This document shows, in pieces, positions 13,201-25,004 of a stretch of 64,000 nt of DNA (position 1 is the stretch's first letter; each line of letters begins with the position of its first letter). The DNA is from Paraescarpia echinospica (Eukaryota > Annelida > Polychaeta > Sabellida > Siboglinidae), in contig CM034532.1 of assembly GCA_020002185.1 (NCBI GenBank), forward strand, positions 25,832,100-25,896,099, read 5' to 3'. Both the position numbers and the translations under genes were made by a program. The notes under the pieces are model-generated. The model was not told where the DNA came from. It searched no databases and was given only the letters and a program-made list of their open reading frames with translations.

Positions 13201-13773
13201 TAGCAATGAGGACCAATAGAGCCAGCAATGACGACTGATATTGTCAGCAATGAGGACCAATAGAGCCAGCAATGATGACTGATAGTGTCAGCAATGAGGA
13301 CCAATAGAGCCAGCAATGATGACTGATATTGTCAGCAATGAGGACCAATAGAGCCAGCAATGACGACTGATAGTTCCAGCAATTAGGACCAATAGAGCCA
13401 GCAATGAGGACTGATAGTGTCAGCAATGAGGACTGATAGAGCCAGCAATGAGGACTGATGGTGCCAGCAATGAGGACCAATAGAGGCAGCAATGAGGACT
13501 GATAGTGCCAACAATGAGGACCAATAGAGCCAGCAATGAGGACTGATAGTGTCAGCAATGAGGACCAACAGAGCCAGCAATGAGGACTGATGGTGCCAGC
13601 AATGAGGTCCAATAGAGCCAGCAATGAGGATGGATAATGCCAGCAATGAGGACTAATAGAGCCAGCAATGAGAACCAATAAAGCCAGAAATGAGGACCAA
13701 TAGAGCCAGCAATGAGGAATGAGTGCCAGCAATGAGGACCAATAGAGCCAGCAATGAGGACTGATAGTGCCTC
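13201..13773. repeat. 22-bp minisatellite with alternating dimer units
   Basis: About 26 copies of a 22-bp unit built around CCAGCAATGAGGAC, alternating between CCAATAGAG and CTGATAGTG endings and so forming 44-bp dimers. It begins a few bases after the tRNA-like head of the SINE. Minus-strand frames over it are artefacts. Confidence 0.95.
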
Positions 13774-13903
13774 TCTCACTCTCTCATAAACCTCACATGC
13801 AAATTTATGCAAGTGGCATAGTCAAACAGTGCAACATTCAGTTATGATGACTCACCCAAGAGATACAAGGTGATTATATGGCAGGGGAAAGGTAGTGATT
13901 ATA

Positions 13904-14214
13904 GACAATGTCAGTCTATCATGTCAAACTGGTCAGATACATCTGTCAAACCTTAGATGGTCAGTGTATGATGTCATACTGTATGATGTATCTACATATG
14001 TTACTTCTTAGAGACATGGTCAATGTGTGATGTCATACTGGTCAGATACATGTCACATCTGTTACTTCTTAGAGACATGGTCAGTGTGATGTCATACTGG
14101 TCAGATACATGTCACTTCTTAGAGACATGGTCAGTGTGTGATGTCACACTGGTCAGATACATCTGTCAAACCTTAGACATGGTCAGTGTGTGATGTCATA
14201 CTGGTCAGACAGAT
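13904..14214. repeat. Degenerate tandem repeat, units about 54-68 bp
   Basis: Five to six copies sharing GTCATACTGGTCAGATACAT and TTAGAGACATGGTCAGTGTG, with variable insertions between them. Confidence 0.85.
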
Positions 14215-14824
14215 ATGTTCCCATGATGTACTAATGAACATATTAACTCTACACCAGCACTTTAAACAAAAGGCAACCACTACTGGGAATTCACAAGCAG
14301 CTCCACCACACGCCTAATATATATTTAAGAATTACCCCACATTAACCACAAACTATAAAACACGGCCCTTAGGAGTGAGAAGATTTGTTCTGTTTAATCT
14401 TATTTAACATGAAATAACACTAAAAAATATTCGTGAAGATTCACAAAGCACCATTGGATGTTTCACGCTTATCTAATTAGTATTTGTAACAGGACACCTG
14501 TAACGAGGAATATTTTGCCACCTTCAGTTTCCTTCTAATTAGCATTCTTAACAGCAATGTTGCGGCAGTGTGTAATTCCAATTTAGTTTTCTCACGAAAA
14601 ATAAAATCCCGAGATGGCACCGTGGCAGTGAGAGCGGCCAGGGCGGTGTTTTTAATCAACCTTCTATTCCTGCGAGGCGAGGCTGGGATCACGATGTGAG
14701 CGAAACGGTGCAAGGCTTAATTCCGCCTCACGTCGACGTCTAATGCAATCAAAGAGCGCCTCAACAACGCTGCAGTGTCTGTTCATATGGAGGTGTGGCT
14801 ATCACTAGTCAACTGGACACATAC
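14215..14824. other. Unassigned sequence with two CTAATTAG palindromes
   Basis: No gene was recognised. Two copies of the homeodomain-type palindrome CTAATTAG lie at 14473-14480 and 14535-14542. They sit in a moderately GC-rich stretch (14580-14760) that looks unlike the surrounding repeats. An intronic regulatory element is possible but not shown. Confidence 0.35.
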
Positions 14825-14975
14825 ACTGATGCAAACACACACTCCTGTACACTCATGCAGACACACATGTATGCACACACACACACTTGTGCGCATTCAT
14901 GCATGCACTCACACACATGCATGCATGTATATAGTCCCGCACGCACGCACGCACATATGCACGCACACCCACATG
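14825..14975. repeat. CA/GCA-rich low-complexity sequence
   Basis: A run of CACACA and CATGCA/GCACGC motifs; open frames on it encode His/Thr-rich strings and are not genes. Confidence 0.85.
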
Positions 14976-15638
14976 TGCAATCCTACAGCTGTGCGTTTCT
15001 GATGGTCACACTTAGTCAGGAAAACAAATCATAAAAAGTCACATCACAACACTGGTAATTTAATCATCAGTCGACGCTATGTTCCAGCTTCGAATATTGT
15101 GTTTTCTTTCCACCATTCCCCACTTGACGGGGGCCATAAAAAGAACCTTCCTATCCCACCGTGAAAACCCACATACCCCTTTAGGCGTCCACATAAGCAC
15201 CACTCGACTCACAAAATACAAGACTGACAGTAATGCACCAGCAGTCTCTCAATCTCGCTCTCTCGGGTCAAAAACCCACGCGAGACGGAATCGCTTAATG
15301 AAACCTCTGATTTACGGAGGGTCCACACAGTGTTAACTGCAAGCATAATATTTATTCATGTGTGTACTCCGGCAGAGTGGAGGCCCGTGGAGAGCGGGTG
15401 GAGCATAGTGACGCAGGCAGCGGGCCAGGCAATCTCTCAATCTCAGCCACCTCGGCCTCTCTCCGCTGTGGTCACAATCAATGTTAAGGTCCCTGTGGTG
15501 CGAGGTGGCCCGGCCAGAACTTGTCAATCCCTACACAGCCGGTGCAACGATGACCACGGGCACAGTCTGCCACTGGTCACTCCGTCCACTTGTGGTCAGA
15601 TCTGCAGCGATGATCGCGCACTGCTTTTTTCCTTCCCA
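14976..15638. other. Unassigned sequence, partly GC-rich
   Basis: The 15360-15620 part is GC-rich for this intron and open in several frames (a plus frame spans 15330-15893). No protein family was recognised and the frame runs through a MITE, so I do not call a gene. Confidence 0.45.
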
Positions 15639-15707
15639 AATAGTGTTTTGGTACCATGTGATCTGCGCCACTCGTATTCTCCAGTGTTTAGTGGAATAAA
15701 ACATGTA
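15639..15707. repeat. Left member of a direct duplication flanking a MITE
   Basis: This segment matches 15894-15962 at roughly three quarters of positions. Both start near AATAGTGTTTTGG/AATACTGTTTTGC and both end in AAAACATGTA. Confidence 0.7.
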
Positions 15708-15880
15708 CAGTGGACCCCCCTCGGGACTCGGCAAAAGCGACCTGACTGGCAAGGTGACTGTATTAGAGAGACTAGTTTTGCATACTTTAGTGCTACGGAA
15801 ATAATTTGGGACTGTTCTTTGGTGTCCTTAATTGCAAGGTGGCTGTATTACCGAGATGGCTGTAAAGTGAGGTTTGACTG
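15708..15880. mobile_element. Tc1/mariner/pogo-like MITE, 173 bp
   Basis: The element starts CAGTGGACCCCC and ends as the complement of CAGTCAAACCTCAC, and is bordered on both sides by TA, the usual target duplication of this superfamily. The inverted repeats are imperfect, and no transposase is present. Confidence 0.5.
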
Positions 15881-15893
15881 TATTTATTTCTGA

Positions 15894-15962
15894 AATACTG
15901 TTTTGCTACCGTGTAATCTGTGCTACTCCTGTTCTGCTGTGTTTGGTGCAGTAAAACATGTA
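15894..15962. repeat. Right member of a direct duplication flanking a MITE
   Basis: Diverged copy of 15639-15707; see that entry. Confidence 0.7.
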
Positions 15963-16147
15963 TCCATGTCAATGGACGTGTTTGATGCTCAACTGTGGCA
16001 ACTGGTTCAAAATTTAGATCGTACATTCAAGCAAATATCTCAGTTCTAATTAGGTAAGTTTTGTAGTTAAAGCAAAGTTACACCAATGTTGGTAATTCAG
16101 CAATGTCATGACAGATGATGAGACTAGTGCAACAAAACCTGTCCACA

Positions 16148-17848
16148 GTATCTAGTCACTCTAAGAAATCCTCAGAGGCAATGCATCAAACAAAACATGT
16201 AACTCTAAGATATCCACAGAGGCAGTTCACCAAACAAAATATGTCACTAAGATATCCAGAGGCAGTGCACCAAACAAAACATATCACTTTAATATATCCA
16301 CAGAGGCAGTTCACAAAACAAAATATGTCACTAAGATATCCAGAGGCAGTGCACCAAACAAAATATGTCACTCTAAGATATCCAGAGGCAGTGCACCAAA
16401 CAAAATATGTCACTCTAAGATATCCACAGAGGCAGTGCACCAAACAAAATATGTCACTCTACGACATCCACAGAGGCAGTGCACCAAACAAAATATGTCA
16501 CTCTAAGATACCTACAGAGGCAGCACACCAAACAAACCATGTCACTCTAAGATATCCACAGAGGCAGTGCACCAAACAAACCATGTCACTCTAAGAAATC
16601 CACAGAGGCAGTGCACCAAACAAAACATGTCACTCTAAGAAATCCACAGAGGCAGTGCACCAAACAAAACATGTCACTCTAAGATATCCAGAGACACAGT
16701 GCACCAAACAAAACATGTCACTCTAAGATATCCAGAGACGCAGTGCACCAAACAAACCATGTCACTCTAAGATATCCAGAGATGCAGTGCACCAAACAAA
16801 ACATGTCACTCTAAGATATCCAGAGATGGAGTGCACCAAACAAAACATATCACTCTAAGATATCCAGAGACGTAGTGCACCAAACAAAACATATCACTCT
16901 AAGATATCCAGAGACGTAGTGCACCAAACAAAACATGTCACTCTAAGATATCCAGAGACGCAGTGCACCAAACAAACCATGTCACTCTAAGATATCCAGA
17001 GACATAGTGCACCAAACAAAACATGTCACTCTAAGATATCCAGAGATGGAGTGCACCAAACAAAACATATCACTTTAAGATATCCAGAGACGTAGTGCAC
17101 CAAACAAAACATCTCATTCTAAGATATCCAGAGACGCAGTGCACCAAACAAAACATGTCACTCTAAGATATCCAGAGACACAGTGCACCAAACAAAACAT
17201 GTCACTCTAAGATATCCAGAGACGCAGTGCACCAAACAAACCATGTCACTCTAAGATATCCAGAGATGCAGTGCACCAAACAAAACATGTCACTCTAAGA
17301 TATCCAGAGATGGAGTGCACCAAACAAAACATATCACTCTAAGATATCCAGAGACGTAGTGCACCAAACAAAACATGTCACTCTAAGATATCCAGAGACG
17401 CAGTGCACCAAACAAACCATGTCACTCTAAGATATCCAGAGACGTAGTGCACCAAACAAAACATGTCACTCTAAGATATCCAGAGATGGAGTGCACCAAA
17501 CAAAACATATCACTCTAAGATATCCAGAGACGTAGTGCACCAAACAAAACATGTCACTCTAAGATATCCAGAGACGCAGTGCACCAAACAAACCATGTCA
17601 CTCTAAGATATCCAGAGACGTAGTGCACCAAACAAAACATGTCACTCTAAGATATCCAGAGATGGAGTGCACCAAACAAAACATATCACTCTAAGATATC
17701 CAGAGACGTAGTGCACCAAACAAAACATGTCATTCTAAGATATCCAGAGTCGCAGTGCACCAAACAAAACATGTCACTAAGATATCTAGAGATGCAGTGC
17801 ACCAAACAAAACATGTCACTAAGATATCCAGAGACGCAGTGCACCAAA
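16148..17848. repeat. 44-bp minisatellite with a 176-bp higher-order period
   Basis: About 39 copies of a unit containing CACTCTAAGATATCCAGAGA and then CAGTGCACCAAACAAAACAT. The left third uses CACAGAGGC variants, sometimes with a three-base deletion that opens reading frames. In 16890-17720 four variants (GACGTAG, GACGCAG with AACC, GACGTAG/GACATAG, GATGGAG with ATATC) repeat as a set of four units, 176 bp. Confidence 0.95.
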
Positions 17849-18477
17849 CATCCTGTTACAGAAAACATTATGAAAAGAGACAGGCAGAAATCAAACAATC
17901 AATACGAACATTGCCACTGCTGCACGGTCTGCACCACCAGCACTACTCAGCAACACCACTCGGTAGCACCACACTTAGCCATGTGACAGTGAAGCAGCAC
18001 CACAGAGCACAACAGAGCACCACTTGTTGGAGTTGTCATCCACAGTGATACTTGAATTATTAAAAAGGCTTCTATTCTTTGTTTCCGACATACAATTACG
18101 GAACAATATGAATGTAAATAACAATGTATTCTGCACTGTTCATGTGAATGATTTATGAGTGCAGCATCACCGATCTGACCAGAAGGAAACATTGAGATCA
18201 ACATCCTGAACGAACAAATCTTAACACTTCCCTCTTTTCTAAACAATTATAATCTTGAAGTTCTTATCTGGATACGTCTTAGTTTTTGTGCCAATTTTTC
18301 TTCCAAAATGTATCGGATCATAACCGGCACTGAAAACTTACTGCATGTCTCTTTATTTTTAATTATATTTCTGGACACGAAATGTGATTTGTACTTTAAA
18401 CTGATTTTTAAAACAGTTATGAATGCAGCCCAAAGATATCTACTGTAGCAAGTTTGCATTATGCATACAACGACACC
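17849..18477. other. Unassigned intronic sequence
   Basis: No gene or element was recognised. The minus frames at 17947-18246 and 18247-18537 lack known motifs. Confidence 0.5.
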
Positions 18478-18980
18478 GAATCTATACATACATGCATGCA
18501 TACATGCACACACATCCTTGCACACATGCGCATGCACACATACTCACACACACACATGCACACACATACACGCGCACACACACAGTGTCACACACACACA
18601 CACACACACACACTAACACATACATACACACATACACATACTCGCACACACACATGCTCAAACACACACGCGTACACATACTCACACACACACATGCACA
18701 CACATACACACACAGTGTCACACACACACACACAGTGTCACACACACACACAGTGTCACACACACACACACACACACACTAACACATACATACACACATA
18801 CACATACTCGCACACACACGCTCAAACACACACGCGTACACATACTCACACACGCACGTACGCACACACAAACACACATATACACACATACACACGCACG
18901 CATACTCGCATGCACACGCATGCACGTACGCACACACACACTTGCACATGCATTCGCAAACACACACACACAAACAAACA
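18478..18980. repeat. Compound CA microsatellite with internal duplication
   Basis: Mostly CACACA interrupted by CATACACATACTCACACACA-type blocks and CAGTGTCACACA blocks. The segment near 18595-18690 recurs near 18765-18850. Long His/Thr frames over it are artefacts. Confidence 0.93.
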
Positions 18981-19929
18981 TTACAGATATTCAAACAAGT
19001 TACAGCCTGCATCTAACCTAGAAGAAACCGTACGATTCATCTTAATGTTATACAAATACACCTGTTATCATTACCTCGTGAAGCTTTCTGTTGGATTTGT
19101 TCCCTACCTTCCTTTATTCAGGTGTCGTGCCACAGCTAAGATCCAGTACCGCAAATTAAACATCAAACGTCTCAAATGAAAACCAGCGAAACGTGACATC
19201 CTATTCTAAAGCCCTAAAGAAAACTGTCACACAAGGCTTATTTAACACCCTACTCAGCCATTCACCACAAACAAGTTACCCCAAATAGCCATTAGCTCAA
19301 TCACTCTGTGTAAGGTAGCCGGGCTGCGAAGATTAAAGGGCTAAACTACCCCAACAATACAAACAGGCAAAGCCCTTTATTACACAGGGCTAAGGTCAGT
19401 TGCTAGTTCCTCATTTAGAGAAGCTCAGCTGACTAATATATGTATTTCAACAGGTGTTTGGTGAGCATGTCACATATATCAAAGTTGTATGTGTGAATTG
19501 GTTTGAACAGGTGAGGTCAAACAAACACACCTGAACTATTCTGTGGAAGACTTCAAAGTAAACATATTTCAGTTCCGGCCAATTAACACCGAACTGACGG
19601 CTACGATTAAAGGAAATGAGCATTAATGAAAAGCACGCCTACGCCTGAATGGAATTTTATGTATCGAGCCAACATCCTCAACATACAACCTTTTATTTTT
19701 CTATTAATATGTACACAGCTCGTTTCCTCCAGTAATTGAACATTCTGTTGTACCCTAAAATAACCTGTAACAACCAACCCACGTGTAACTGGTGATCTTA
19801 TCATGTTTCTTATAAGTAACCACAGAACTACTGACAGGTTAAAACCTGAAATACTAAAAGGATACAGACGGTGGCTGGCAGACAAACAGGAACTGTGCTT
19901 ACATCTACAAACGACAGAGTGCATTTTTT
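18981..19929. other. Unassigned intronic sequence
   Basis: No gene was recognised. The sequence leads into the LINE relic on its right. Confidence 0.45.
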
Positions 19930-20190
19930 TACGAACACAAAAAACATGTAAATAACAAAAATATGTACACAAGCACTTGGTGTTTATATTGTTCTTGAAT
20001 GCATCCAGGCTGTTTACACTAACAATATGTTGAGAGATGGAATTCCAAAGTCGAATGGTATTGTGTAAAAAGAATAGAAATGGCAGTTGCATCTGGAGTG
20101 AGGGATATGGTATGCTAAGGAATGCTGTTGTCCGTTGGTATCCATTGTCGTAACTTTCAGAACATTTCGCCAGGACCTGTAATATACTGA
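19930..20190 (-). pseudogene. LINE reverse transcriptase C-terminal relic
   Basis: On the minus strand a frame reading through 20092 encodes HNTIRLWNSISQHIV and then SLDAFKNNI. This is the conserved extreme C-terminus of jockey/CR1-group LINE ORF2 proteins, normally of the form RTIRLWNSLP...SLDAFK. The catalytic reverse transcriptase region is absent, so this is a short, decayed 3' fragment. It differs from the C-termini of the two larger LINEs in the window. Confidence 0.6.
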
Positions 20191-23117
20191 CATATGTCCA
20201 CGTAGAACATCCTACACAGCACTGTTATGCCATTGACACAATAAACATTATGTGACCTAGCATAGTATTTACTGCATCAGACTGTCGATTGGGAGATCCC
20301 AGGTTCTAATTCTCTTGGTACTGTTGTTGTTGCTTCAGTTCAGTCCAGTGTGAATCAATAACATGATCCGTGTCCCACTGTAGCAGAGTGGCCGAGTATT
20401 AAATTGCAAAATTATTAAATAGAGCTTTGTATCTTTTTAGATTATGCAGATTATCAGCTTTATGATAACACCTCATTTGTTGAAAAGTAGTTTTTGCTGT
20501 TAAAAATGCTAAAACTGAAGTAAACTTTTAAAAACCAATGTTTTGATAAAATAAAGGTTTAAACATTGGGCTATGTGGAAAACCAATGCCCACATCAACC
20601 ATACATTCAGAGGTTTATTAGTTTTTGATTATTTGTCGAGGAAAATAACCCAGACATTGAAAGATGAGGTTGTAAGAAATATTTCTCTACCAAAATCACA
20701 AAATTGATGGGACATAACCTAGATAGCTATTTTTGGCACTCCTGCAGAATAGGCCTGTTTTACTTAATACCAGGTTGATTCAGGTCACACATTTTGTTAC
20801 TACTAGGAGACATAGCAGGACAAATTATTCCCAATGACCCCCCCCCCCCCCTTCTCTCCCTGTCATGGGTGATGTCAAGGGTATCAACAGCCTAAGTGAT
20901 GTTGACAGAAGCCATTTCTCCAAGCTGTTAATCATAGCATCAATTATGCAGCATACCTAACTATCCAAACTCCCTGGATCCCCACCTTCCCAAATGATTA
21001 CCTTAGAACTCAGTCTGGCATTTTGTTGTTCATAAAGAGCAATTCTACCACACTGTATTTATTTTGCCACACTGCACTTTGTTTACCACACTGCACATAG
21101 CTTACAACTTTGTACTTAAGTATAGGAAATGGTTGGCTTTGTCTACCAACTTAACGATGTGTCAATTCGTTTGCAGATCTGGCCACGTCTGTAACAAAAT
21201 GCTTCCCAAAAATATAATGGGTATACAGAATACAACGGATGGAATTATTAAGTGATCAAGGCTGAAATATTTCCCCTGTTCACCAACCAAAATGCACAGC
21301 AGCTTACAGTTGGTTTACATGTTTTTGAGGGGTTACATTCAAACGTTTCACAGATTATTTCCTTGGTGGAGTTTATGTGTACAAAGTTGTAATTCGCAAA
21401 CATAGCATGCATGTTTTCTATTTATTTTACTACAGCAGGTATTCTACAACTTTAGCTTGCATATGTTAAGAAACAGGTTAAACATCAACAGAAAGTAACT
21501 GCATTCATCAGTGGTGACTCTCAGATTTTTCTACTCTCTCAAAGGTGCTAATATTTGCACTAAAGACGCATGCCAAATGTGTGATTAATTATCACAAGTA
21601 CTGCTGGAGTGACTGGGGCAATAATTAGTACCATGCATCATTCACACAATCTTCCTTTTATTACCTGCTAAGACACATAAGTGAAAGCCAAGCAACATGG
21701 ACACAGGATTACAGCAGCCTAATGCAACCTATGACCTACAGTAGGAGCTAGAAGTTGACGTAGCACTGTAGCAAACACTATCATATAGCATAATTCTAGC
21801 ATTGTTGTAGGAAATAATAACATCAGACAAGTCTTGTGTTGATGTGACAAACAACAGAGTACAACAGTTCCACAGTCGATGTGGCAAATAGTGGCATAGA
21901 ACAGTTCTAGAGGTTCACAGAAATAGCTTCAGTGACGATACAAACAACAGGTTTGATATGCAACAGTTAATAAGTAATTCTCCTTGAATACGAGGAGAGT
22001 TCTGCTGTTTTTGTGGCTGGTGGACTGCATGTTCGCCCCCACTCAATGAGGAGTCTTGAGGGATTATGTTCCTAGTATAACATTGGAATATTCAACAATT
22101 GGAACCTTGTTAATCTGGATTTATATAACTCAGAAACCTCGACATCCAGACACCGTTTCACGGGAACAGAATGGAACTTCCAAATGCTAATGATATTTGC
22201 CAGGATTGTTAAATTTTCATATTTACCCGTTGTCATTTTCTATTTACATGTTATGCTAATGAAAGACCATGTTACACAAGCATTGGTCACTGCCATCAGA
22301 ATGTGGTGAATATTCAGGGGGCTGAGATTCTGGTGACTCCACCCCGGAGGCTCTCAAAATATTCAAACTTCAAACTACATTCCTGCACTCTCTTTCACAC
22401 TTAGTACAAGGCCCGTTTTATGACAACATAGACACTGTTTTGACCTTGTTATTGGGAAAATAAACCACATTTTGGTCCAACACAAGTTCATGGTATCTGA
22501 AAAATTAAAATCATGTTATCCAAAGACAGTTATTTAAAAAAGAAAAACCTGTTGCGATTTGTCATTAACCTGTTCCAATGACAGGACACTGGGTCTCTAG
22601 TTAAGGGCTTGACAGTTGGGAACACACAACGAGAACATACTGCCAGTTGTTATTCCTCACTAAACACAAAAAAACATCGTTCAAAGCCTCTGTGTCGCAA
22701 AGAGACCAAGCGGTTAAAAATACCATAGTTTCATAAATCACTGTTAAAAAACATTCAATTGGAAGATTCCCACAGGACGTTTCCCCGGATGTGCCTTAAG
22801 GGTTCACCTCTTTTGGTCTTAGCATGATAAATGGGACGGGTGAGAGGGTCAGGTCTGATTGCTTTGCTATTTCATCAGCAATTCCCAACTTGCTGAATTT
22901 TAGAACTATGTATCAATATAGCGGCTGAAACCACTCACTCATTTGTCTTAGATACGTCTTTCTAATATGAATCAATTATTCATAAACCGTTTCTGTGAAT
23001 TCAACATCTCAGTTGCACTGGTGGTTTCACTGGTGCGTCCTATTTAGAGTCACTACGTGGCCACAGGCTAAATGAAATCTGTGGTTTGTCTAATGTTTCA
23101 ACAACATTGAGAACTCT
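20191..23117. other. Unassigned intronic sequence
   Basis: About 2.9 kb without a recognisable gene or tandem array. Contains a C homopolymer near 20840-20851. A tRNA-like B-box GGTTCTAATTC near 20300 has no convincing A box. Confidence 0.5.
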
Positions 23118-23214
23118 ATTAAGGGGGGGTTGTCTGTTCCATTAGGGGGGTTGTCTGTTCCATTAGGGGGGTTGTCTGTTCCATTACGGGGAGGGGGTTA
23201 TCTGTTCCGTTACG
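23118..23214. repeat. G-run tandem repeat, about 21-23 bp unit, 4 copies
   Basis: Units ATTAGGGGGGTTGTCTGTTC, four in tandem, each with a G run of six or more. The plus strand could form a G-quadruplex from four successive G runs. Confidence 0.85.
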
Positions 23215-23689
23215 TAATCATTAGTAGGAAGTTTGCTAGATTAGCCGTACTTTGTGACTTGGTGTGTGGGAATAATGAACTTCAAAGGTATTTGTTGGTA
23301 GGGATGCACACCTCTGCAATATGTGCCGATTACAGGCAATAGCAGTTTTTTTATTATTTGATTGTATAATTTTATTATTTGAACATTTTGTTGGTGCAAT
23401 CTTTCAAATTCCAAACGCTGTTTCAGGCATATTTTAAACAATTTGGCAGGCAGTATATTATACCTTCAATATATTTAACCTAGTATTAATAACAATATGT
23501 AGATATTAATAACCGAGTAACAGACATTGCACAGGTCTCTAATGGCAGCCTGGCAATTAGTAGCCGATACATTTCTAGCAAGTTATTGGTTTCAGTTCAT
23601 TTGTTGTATAACTAACTTCAACGACTGCTGCCTCCACCCCACACTGCCATTTCCACATAAACATCAAGAATTATCATACTAAAACAAAT
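23215..23689. other. Unassigned intronic sequence
   Basis: AT-rich; no gene or element was recognised. Confidence 0.5.
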
Positions 23690-23955
23690 GTGGCACATTG
23701 TAGAACTAATACAACAAATATGATACATTGTATGACTTACAAAAGTGATACATTGTATGACTGGTACAACAAAAGTGACACATTGTATGACTAATACAAC
23801 AAATGTGACACAATGTATGATTTATACAATACATGTCACACACTGTATGACTGATATTACAAATGTGACACATTGTATGACTGATACAACAAATGTGACA
23901 CATTTAAGACTGCTTTAACAAATGCAACACATTGTATGGTTGATACAACACATAT
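23690..23955. repeat. About 30-bp degenerate minisatellite
   Basis: Eight or nine copies of a unit containing CATTGTATGACTGATACAAC and AAATGTGACA, with substitutions and small indels. Confidence 0.88.
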
Positions 23956-24710
23956 CTACAGCAAGACATGCTAGGACAAAACGCGTCCACTGAAACATAA
24001 TTCTCAAAAGCATCTGTCGCTAAGCCTGAGATTATTGGGTGGCGTAAACTTCAAGCAAAAAGGCGCACTTATGCACAACTCACTTAAGAAAAGCCGCCTA
24101 GCAGGATGCTATGGGAGAGAGAGTGACTGAGCCAAGGCATCTCATGGGACCAGGAAGCCTTGCTGCAGGCTCATTCTGGTGCTAGAGTACTCAGACTTAG
24201 TGAGCTGGATTAATAGACTGTCACTCAGGGTGAGACAACTGGAGATAGCATGGGACTCAGGGACAGCCAGGGACAACCCAGGCACCAGTCTCAGGTATAT
24301 ACCATAGTTTGTTGTGGTAGCTTAAGTCGCAGCTGCAGATGTACTCATGCGTGACGTGCAACAAAAACATCATGCAATATCCAGGCTGAGGGGATAAATG
24401 TATGCCTACTTATTGTCATCAGGCCAATTCCGGTGTAATGGATCAAGCTAAATATGTCAAAGTTTTTGCAGAGTCCATAATGACTGTAGGTCTGCTTAAT
24501 ATATTCATTGCCAATTCCATCTACTCTGTGTGTCCTATGCATGTGCCGTCAATGTTTAGTCCCAGGCTTTTCGACATCCGCAGCTGAAACTATTCTCTTC
24601 ATTATGTCAGTGTGCGCGCACACACACACATGCAATGCATGCATGCATGTATGCATGCATGTCATTATATCTCCTACGGAATCTGAATAAGATTTTTTTA
24701 ACTGTTGGAA
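23956..24710. other. Unassigned intronic sequence
   Basis: No gene was recognised; a short CA/GCATGC-rich patch lies at about 24612-24662. Confidence 0.5.
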
Positions 24711-24771
24711 TTGGAATCGCCATGGTGTGGGGGGAATCGGAATAAAACTAAAATGTTAAAAGATGCAAAAA
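24711..24771. repeat. GGAATC-rich sequence left of the SINE/LINE nest
   Basis: The stretch GGAATCGCCATGGTGTGG then GGGAATCGGAAT (24713-24743) recurs diverged on the far side of the nest at 28474-28503, so the nested SINE and LINE sit inside a GGAATC-type repeat. Confidence 0.6.
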
Positions 24772-24970
24772 AGTAAGTTCTTATATAGCGTAGTAGTATC
24801 CAGTCCTCAGGACGGCTCAAAGCGGTTTACACTTTAGTCTCAGGCAGACCTGTTTAATCGAACACCATCTCGACTTCTCTGGGAAGAATTCAGCCACGAT
24901 GCAATTAATGCACAAAGACTATTCATACACAAATATCCACCACTGTCTGTAGCCAGGTACTCATTCATAC
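24772..24970 (-). mobile_element. SINE (same family as 12884-13193), tail side, interrupted by a LINE
   Basis: Starts with GTAAGTTCTTATATAGCG, matches the SINE at 12.9 kb along its tail and body, and stops within ACTCATTCATAC, where a LINE begins. The rest of the SINE continues at 28414. Confidence 0.85.
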
Positions 24971-25004
24971 ATATGTACAAGATTATGAAACTGGCAATGC
25001 TGCA

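Noticed and set aside
15330..15893. 187-codon plus-strand frame as an intron-nested gene
   Set aside because: No known domain, several overlapping frames on both strands, and its 3' third is a TA-flanked MITE.
20270..20320. tRNA-like B box near 20300
   Set aside because: GGTTCTAATTC is present but no matching A box or cloverleaf could be built; at most a decayed SINE head.
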